The notes beneath the pieces were generated by a model. That model did no database searches. It was not told the DNA's origin and saw only the letters and a list, made by a program, of their open reading frames with translations. The position numbers and the translations under genes were made by a program. Below, piece after piece: positions 8,434 to 11,924 of a stretch of 11,924 bases of DNA. The DNA lies in the NCBI RefSeq assembly GCF_000003605.2, contig NW_003116951.1, forward strand, positions 22,277-34,200. The letters are read 5' to 3'. Source of the stretch: Saccoglossus kowalevskii (Eukaryota; Hemichordata; Enteropneusta; Harrimaniidae). Numbering within the stretch: the first letter of the stretch is position 1; each line of letters starts with the position of its first letter.

Positions 8434-8510
8434 TAGTATGTGCCCCGCTCGTGACACCAGCCAATACATTCAGAACGCGCATGCGTCTGATGTAAGCAGG
8501 CACGCTCAAG

Positions 8511-8516
8511 TTTATT
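8511..8516 (-). terminator. AATAAA overlapping the LIM gene stop codon
   Basis: The LIM gene ends GCC TAA TAA A, so the tandem stops themselves create AATAAA. The next canonical signal on this strand is around 7944-7939, beyond the MITE. Use of this one would leave a 3' UTR of only a few tens of bases. Confidence 0.3.
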
Positions 8517-8589
8517 AGGCGCACTTTTCACAATATGGGTCTTCGTTCTTCTTGAAGAAGGATTCGCCCTCCAGCGATTTTTCGCATCC
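8515..8589 (-). CDS. LIM gene terminal exon
   Basis: The acceptor TTGTTTTTTAG ends at 8590. The exon reads GCEKSLEGESFFKKNEDPYC and then EKCA before TAA TAA. It supplies the last three ligands of LIM-B (C129, C147, C150). It enters in phase 0, matching the upstream donor. Confidence 0.9.
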   Translation of the reverse strand, partial: GCEKSLEGESFFKKNEDPYCEKCA

Positions 8590-11213
8590 CTAAAAAACAA
8601 AAGACACGGTTAATTCTGTGAAACATTTGTTCGGTATTTTATGTGTCTTGTAAAAACAATGAAAAGTTGCAGTAATGTCCTTGTTGCAACCACGGTTACT
8701 AAAAACCGTGTTGCATCCTAGTACATGGTAAGCCCCGTCGTTATATACTGCGCCCTCGTCGTTGTGTTTTAGACATTTTAACGCGTAACACAGGGGCATC
8801 GTCCGATCACCCTCCCCAAAAGTTACCCCTAACTGCATAATGTTTTCACCGTTCGCCAGGCGCGCCCCGTCAGCCCACAACAAACAAATTGACAAATCAA
8901 TTGACAAACTCAGCCCACCGGAGGTCTATTTCGGTCCCGTCAATAGGAGCGCCCCACCCCTTTATACCGAATTTCTGGATCCACCAGAAACCCTGCTCAC
9001 CTTGCATTTAAAACACCCATGATGCCATGCGTATCCTAAGGCCTTTATCCACTTGTTTTCTATCGCCTCCTTGCATCCATGACATTCCGTCGGCTTCTGT
9101 TCACCTCCCATAAATATCTTCTCATAATCTGTCAAATTTAGACAAACAACCCCGCGTTAATTTCTGAAGTATCCACCACTGTCTCAATTATCTCCTGATG
9201 CGCCCTCATAGTTGAGTTCTACAATTTACAAGAAATTCAACGTCGGACGAAAAAGGTAATATTTATTGAAAACAAAACATTTATTTGAAATGTGAAGTCA
9301 ACACATGTTTACATTTTATCTATTCAATATGTTATGTGATAAACGATTAGTGGGGCATGTCCTCGCAAAATGAACTCCACGACGCCTCGATTTTGATATG
9401 GTCCCATGCGACGTACTAGTATTGAACGCGTGTAAATACATTGTTTGTGTACATGGCTGAGAACGTATGCTACACGACGAACGCCGTCCTTTAAAGGGCG
9501 GTAGTCGTCGCGCTACGCATCCGCGAGATATATGGGTCTCATTACTCTCCATCCCAGAGTTCTTAGCGCAGTCAGGCTAACACCTCTGCCACACATGACT
9601 TTCACGCTATGATTGGCCACATATCAAAAAGCAGGTGTTGTTCAGTTATTCAAGACGGCGGCCCATACCCAGTTGGCAAGGAAACTATTAAATCTTTCTC
9701 TTCCCACACACTTTTCATAACTGCTTTAGTTTCAATTCCACGTCAGAATTGTATTCATTTTAAACACGTTTTAAAGTTCCCGCGAACTCCGCCATATTTA
9801 AATATAGTTCGGGTTTGACCCTAACAATGACCCTTGATTTACATAAATGCATAATCAAGCGTGGCAGAGGTGATTTGAAGAATCGTGCGTGGAGATTGGG
9901 GTCTCATATATACAAAGATGGCGACTTTGACTGTTGCGCAGACCAATGAGTGCTAACTGAGATGTACACAAGCTTTAATTAGATATTGTTCAGGTGATTG
10001 GAAGGTATCGAAGGAGTCACCGACTGTAATTAGTGCAAGTCGCGCCCAGGTCAAAACTCATACTTGTGCTTACCATTAGAAGAGCGCATTGGATTGTGGG
10101 AAAAACAATGTTTATTAACACAAATGCGCATCGCAACGACCACCACCCTTTAAGCTTGCAAAAAGTACGACCACACGTAAATACTCCCATGGAACGATTA
10201 ATTGACTTCGGGTAGACGTTCTGAACTCCAATTCAATTACAACTTCCCCTCCTTTACATGCAAACAAAAGAGGGATTCCTAAACGAAACCACAAGACTCA
10301 CAATGGATACATTCTATGTGTCCTTTCATTCAGTATGAAACCTATTAAACTGATCTGCTCGATTGAACATTTCGTGACCAGACTTTATAAGTGTCTTATT
10401 ATTTTCCCGTCTACGCCGTCCCATAGCAGTACCGTGGCAATAAAGCTGTTGGTCCGTAGTAATAAAGTTGGGGACTTTGGCGGGAAGCTGTCGTTAGCTG
10501 CAGTATATGCCGTTAGACAGAATTTGACGTCGCTCATAATTAATGCATAAATTAAATTTGTTCAATTTTATACAAAAAAAAAAAAGAAACCAGTAGCAGA
10601 TCCAGCAAGAAAGACTTGTCGGATGACTTACCAGGTTTGCAATACGGCTTTCCTTCTTTATGGAAGAAAGGACCATCGAACGGCTTCTTACACTCGGCGC
10701 ATACAAAACATTTAGTATGCCATTTCTTTTCCATAGCGGAAATAATCTCCTAATAGAAAAGTACACGAGAATAGTATAATACCGCTGTTGACCATTGCCC
10801 CGACTACCTACCGTAGTTCCTGGCGTTCAGTGAATGACAAGTACAAATGGGAGTTTGACTGATCAACCAGAATGCCGGTAAAAAAAAAACAAAAAAAACA
10901 TTACTTTGTGCCAAGATGGAATTCTATTAGTTGTATGTTTATTTCATTCATAGTGTGAAATAAGTGGAACGTAAAATCATATTTAGCATTTTGGATTACA
11001 TGCATCTTGTGGAAAAAATACTGGTCATCAAATACAATGTATTTATCGAAGCATACGAACCAGGAGCGCCGACTTACCCCGATAACCGACTCATCGCACC
11101 CAGCACACTTGGGAGCTTGTTTCTCGTAGTCTTCCACGCAGAGAACGCCTCCGTCTTTGGTTTCGTAGAATTTTTTCACTTCCTGTTTGCAGACATCGCA
11201 TATTTGAGGGCCG
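8515..11213 (-). CDS. Half-LIM plus two LIM domains protein, 3' part of gene (4 exons)
   Basis: Four exons join in phase: 11213-11078, 10749-10632, 9128-9001 and 8589-8515. They give 151 residues ending in tandem TAA stops. Numbering from the first glycine, a half LIM has ligands C5, C8, C25 and D28. LIM-A has C36, C39, H56, C59, C62, C65, C82 and D85. LIM-B has C100, C103, H120, C123, C126, C129, C147 and C150. All ligands are present with normal spacing. LIM domains bind two zinc ions and mediate protein contacts, typically at actin structures and adhesions. The GEIISAMEKKWHTKCFVC and CHGC...IKALGYAWH.GCF blocks recall ALP/Enigma LIM2 and LIM3, with paxillin-like and zyxin-like alternatives. 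I assign no orthologue. N-terminal exons are incomplete here. The third intron holds a transposon. Confidence 0.88.
8685..8715. repeat. Short hairpin in LIM gene intron
   Basis: ACGGTT at 8692-8697 pairs with AACCGT at 8704-8709, with further pairing of flanking TGCAAC and GTTGCA bases and one bulge. The hairpin lies in the 411-bp last intron. Function is unknown; it may be the trace of a small insertion. Confidence 0.4.
9001..9128 (-). CDS. LIM gene exon carrying first zinc module of LIM-B
   Basis: The acceptor AAATTTGACAG ends at 9129. The exon completes the split codon of D85, the last zinc ligand of LIM-A, then reads YEKIFMGGEQKPTECHGC and KEAIENKWIKALGYAWHHGC before FKCK and the donor AAG|GTGAGC. 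It contributes C100, C103, H120, C123 and C126. It enters with two bases completing a codon and leaves in phase 0. Confidence 0.9.
9495..10149. mobile_element. Long (655 bp) TIR element, copy 2, flanked by TTAA
   Basis: The left end AGGGCGGTAGTCGTCGCGC and the right end, read in reverse as AGGGTGGTGGTCGTTGCG, are inverted repeats of the same family as the element at 3461. TTAA stands directly outside both ends (9491-9494 and 10150-10153), the target type of piggyBac and Kolobok. Removing the nested insertion and one direct repeat leaves about 290 bp, close to the 277 bp of copy 1. No transposase is encoded. The element lies inside a LIM gene intron. Confidence 0.85.
9543..9898. mobile_element. 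Nested 356-bp insertion inside copy 2
   Basis: Direct repeats GGGTCTCAT at 9534-9542 and 9899-9907 border it. Its ends are related in inverted orientation: ACTCTCCATCCCAGAGTTCTT on the left versus AATCTCCACGCACGATTCTT in reverse on the right. A further inverted pair follows, CACCTCTGCCACACATGACT at 9581-9600 against 9853-9872, with three mismatches. Copy 1 lacks exactly this segment and has a single GGGACTCGT at the same place, so it shows the empty site. A 9-bp duplication would suit Mutator-like (8-10 bp) transposons, but the class is not settled. Confidence 0.7.
10632..10749 (-). CDS. LIM gene exon carrying most of LIM-A
   Basis: The acceptor TTTTCTATTAG ends at 10750 and the donor CCTG|GTAAGT starts at 10631. 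The peptide reads EIISAMEKKWHTKCFVCAEC, then KKPFDGPFFHKEGKPYCKP. It contributes H56, C59, C62, C65 and C82, and leaves after the first base of the D85 codon. The aromatic W before the histidine and the PF.G..F....G.PYC pattern are LIM hallmarks. Confidence 0.93.
11078..11213 (-). CDS. LIM gene exon carrying the half LIM and start of LIM-A
   Basis: The acceptor CTCTACCCTCTCCGTAG ends at 11214 and the donor GGG|GTAAGT starts at 11077. The exon begins with the third base of a codon, then GPQICDVCKQEVKKFYETKD and GGVLCVEDYEKQAPKCAGC. CDVC plus CVED form one complete zinc site, that of the second LIM finger. The frame extends upstream to a TAA, so a different upstream acceptor is not possible. 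No first-finger CxxC...HxxC is found between 11219 and 11430. Confidence 0.88.
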
Positions 11214-11429
11214 CTACGGAGAGGGTAGAGTTCAATTAATTAGCGTCTGCTGCGGGGGATGAGTGTCACTAGGAAACAACTAGACATTTAAACGACAGAT
11301 AATTGTACCAATATCAATCCGAATTTTATTATCGAATGTTTAAATTTAATCATCATGTCCCATAATTAACAATCCCATTGGTTGACAGTTTTCTCTTTTA
11401 ATGTGACCAGGCCACCAATTTAAAGCGAG

Positions 11430-11659
11430 AGGGTCGCACCTGCGCACGTGCATGAATTGAGTAGACTATGGTTTTCAAGTTTCCAACGATTCCATCAGAT
11501 CGGAATAAATCTGTCACCACGAGTTGAATAGAATTATGACCCATCGGCTGCTTTGTAAACCATATCTTGTCGGATTCTTCGTATTTGCGCCGGGGTTTCA
11601 CGTAGAATGCTTTATGTTTTCCCTCGGGTGGGCAAAATGATGTGTACTTCTTGTACATT
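11430..11659 (-). CDS. Likely upstream exon of the LIM gene, end uncertain
   Basis: The acceptor CATATTAG ends at 11660. The exon completes a split codon from 11826 and then reads MYKKYTSFCPPEGKHKAFYV and KPRRKYEESDKIW. Codon use and peptide look coding, but I recognise no family. The downstream end is unresolved. A CAG|GTGCGA donor at about 11430 leaves in the wrong phase for the exon at 11213. A weak ATG|GTTTAC donor around 11549 has the right phase and would shorten the exon. There may also be an unseen small exon. Peptide after residue W is less convincing. Confidence 0.5.
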
Positions 11660-11825
11660 CTAATATGGTAGACGATTGTTTGTTAACAATGAGAGGCTTT
11701 TTTTTCTTGTTACCATTTGTTTTTCAGTTGTGTGTGGCTTACTTTTGTTATTATTTTTAAGTGTTTCTTATTGTTATTATTATTGGGTAAATAACAGAGA
11801 ACGCTTGACATTAACAACAACTTAC

Positions 11826-11870
11826 ATTCGTTTCGCCGACTTTTCTTCTTCGTCGTCATCAACCGGGCCA
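11826..11870 (-). CDS. Likely small acidic upstream exon of the LIM gene
   Basis: A 45-base exon between the acceptor TTATTTTTACAG and the donor AAT|GTAAGT. In the frame that continues into 11659 it reads GPVDDDEEEKSAKR, a short acidic stretch. Entry and exit phases match the following exon (AT plus A gives Ile), and the other frames run into stops after joining. It suggests the protein has an N-terminal region beyond the window edge. Confidence 0.5.
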
Positions 11871-11924
11871 CTGTAAAAATAACGATATTGTTATTCATGT
11901 TAGGATCCATCTTGGTTAGAGCGC

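Larger units (their letters stand above)
9129..10631 (-). other. LIM gene intron (1503 bp) hosting a nested transposon pair
   Basis: The donor G|GTAAGT is at 10631 and the acceptor ends at 9129. The intron contains the 655-bp TIR element at 9495-10149. The remainder (10154-10600 and 9130-9490) shows no exon with LIM or other motifs. Small open frames here (10033-10215, 10335-10550) carry no recognisable domain. Confidence 0.85.

Noticed and set aside
8590-8907. 105-residue open frame on the minus strand
   Set aside because: It lies in the last LIM gene intron, between a clear donor (9000) and acceptor (8590), and reads through intronic sequence.
9532-9600. tRNA-like sequence on the minus strand (TGGCAGAGGTGTTAGC and a weak B box)
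   Set aside because: The same motif occurs inverted at the other end of the nested insertion, so it is better explained as a terminal inverted repeat. Cloverleaf pairing is poor.
10494-10766. Second minus-strand frame overlapping the LIM-A exon
   Set aside because: It is a shadow frame; the LIM ligands are only in the other frame.
11710-11910. Minus-strand frame starting MDPNMNNN as a first exon of the LIM gene
   Set aside because: Joined at the GTAAGT donor, this frame meets a stop at once in the next exon. The other frame, entered through the acceptor at 11871, stays open.

Overview
This is eukaryotic, intron-rich, AT-rich DNA from an animal, most likely a marine invertebrate (lophotrochozoan or non-vertebrate deuterostome). 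The sequence shows GT-AG introns, AATAAA signals and many short non-autonomous DNA transposons, and one recognisable conserved gene is a metazoan UBAC1 orthologue. The species cannot be fixed from the sequence alone.

Left part (1-1873): the last two coding exons of UBAC1 on the + strand (380-518 and 1465-1589), followed by a roughly 280-base 3' UTR ending at an AATAAA. The intron between them holds an antisense tRNA-derived SINE relic. Degenerate AAACCCAGTGAA-type repeats lie on both sides of the first exon.

Middle (1874-8433): mostly intergenic DNA with several structured insertions. These are a 277-bp inverted-repeat element (3461-3737), a 301-bp foldback-like insertion between 11-bp direct repeats (4010-4310), an inverted pair of CTCF-like motifs (4399-4447), a possible decayed coding stretch (4988-5750), a 507-bp PIF/Harbinger-like MITE with TAA duplications (6070-6576), two TCACGTGA boxes (6813, 6929), a tentative THAP-like first exon (7769-7808) and a 316-bp MITE with TAGTA duplications (8118-8433).

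Right part (8515-11870): the 3' end of a LIM-domain gene on the - strand. Four exons (11213-11078, 10749-10632, 9128-9001, 8589-8515) join in phase with consensus splice sites into 151 C-terminal residues: a half LIM domain followed by two complete LIM domains with every zinc ligand present. One or two upstream exons (11659-, 11870-11826) are likely, but their junction to the LIM exons is not resolved. A 655-bp relative of the 277-bp element sits in the third LIM-part intron and itself carries a nested 356-bp insertion. The short copy at 3461 shows the empty site.

The two genes converge, and nothing suggests a shared function: UBAC1 belongs to ubiquitin-ligase biology and the LIM protein looks like a cytoskeletal or adaptor protein. 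I see no operon, CRISPR, rRNA or intact tRNA.
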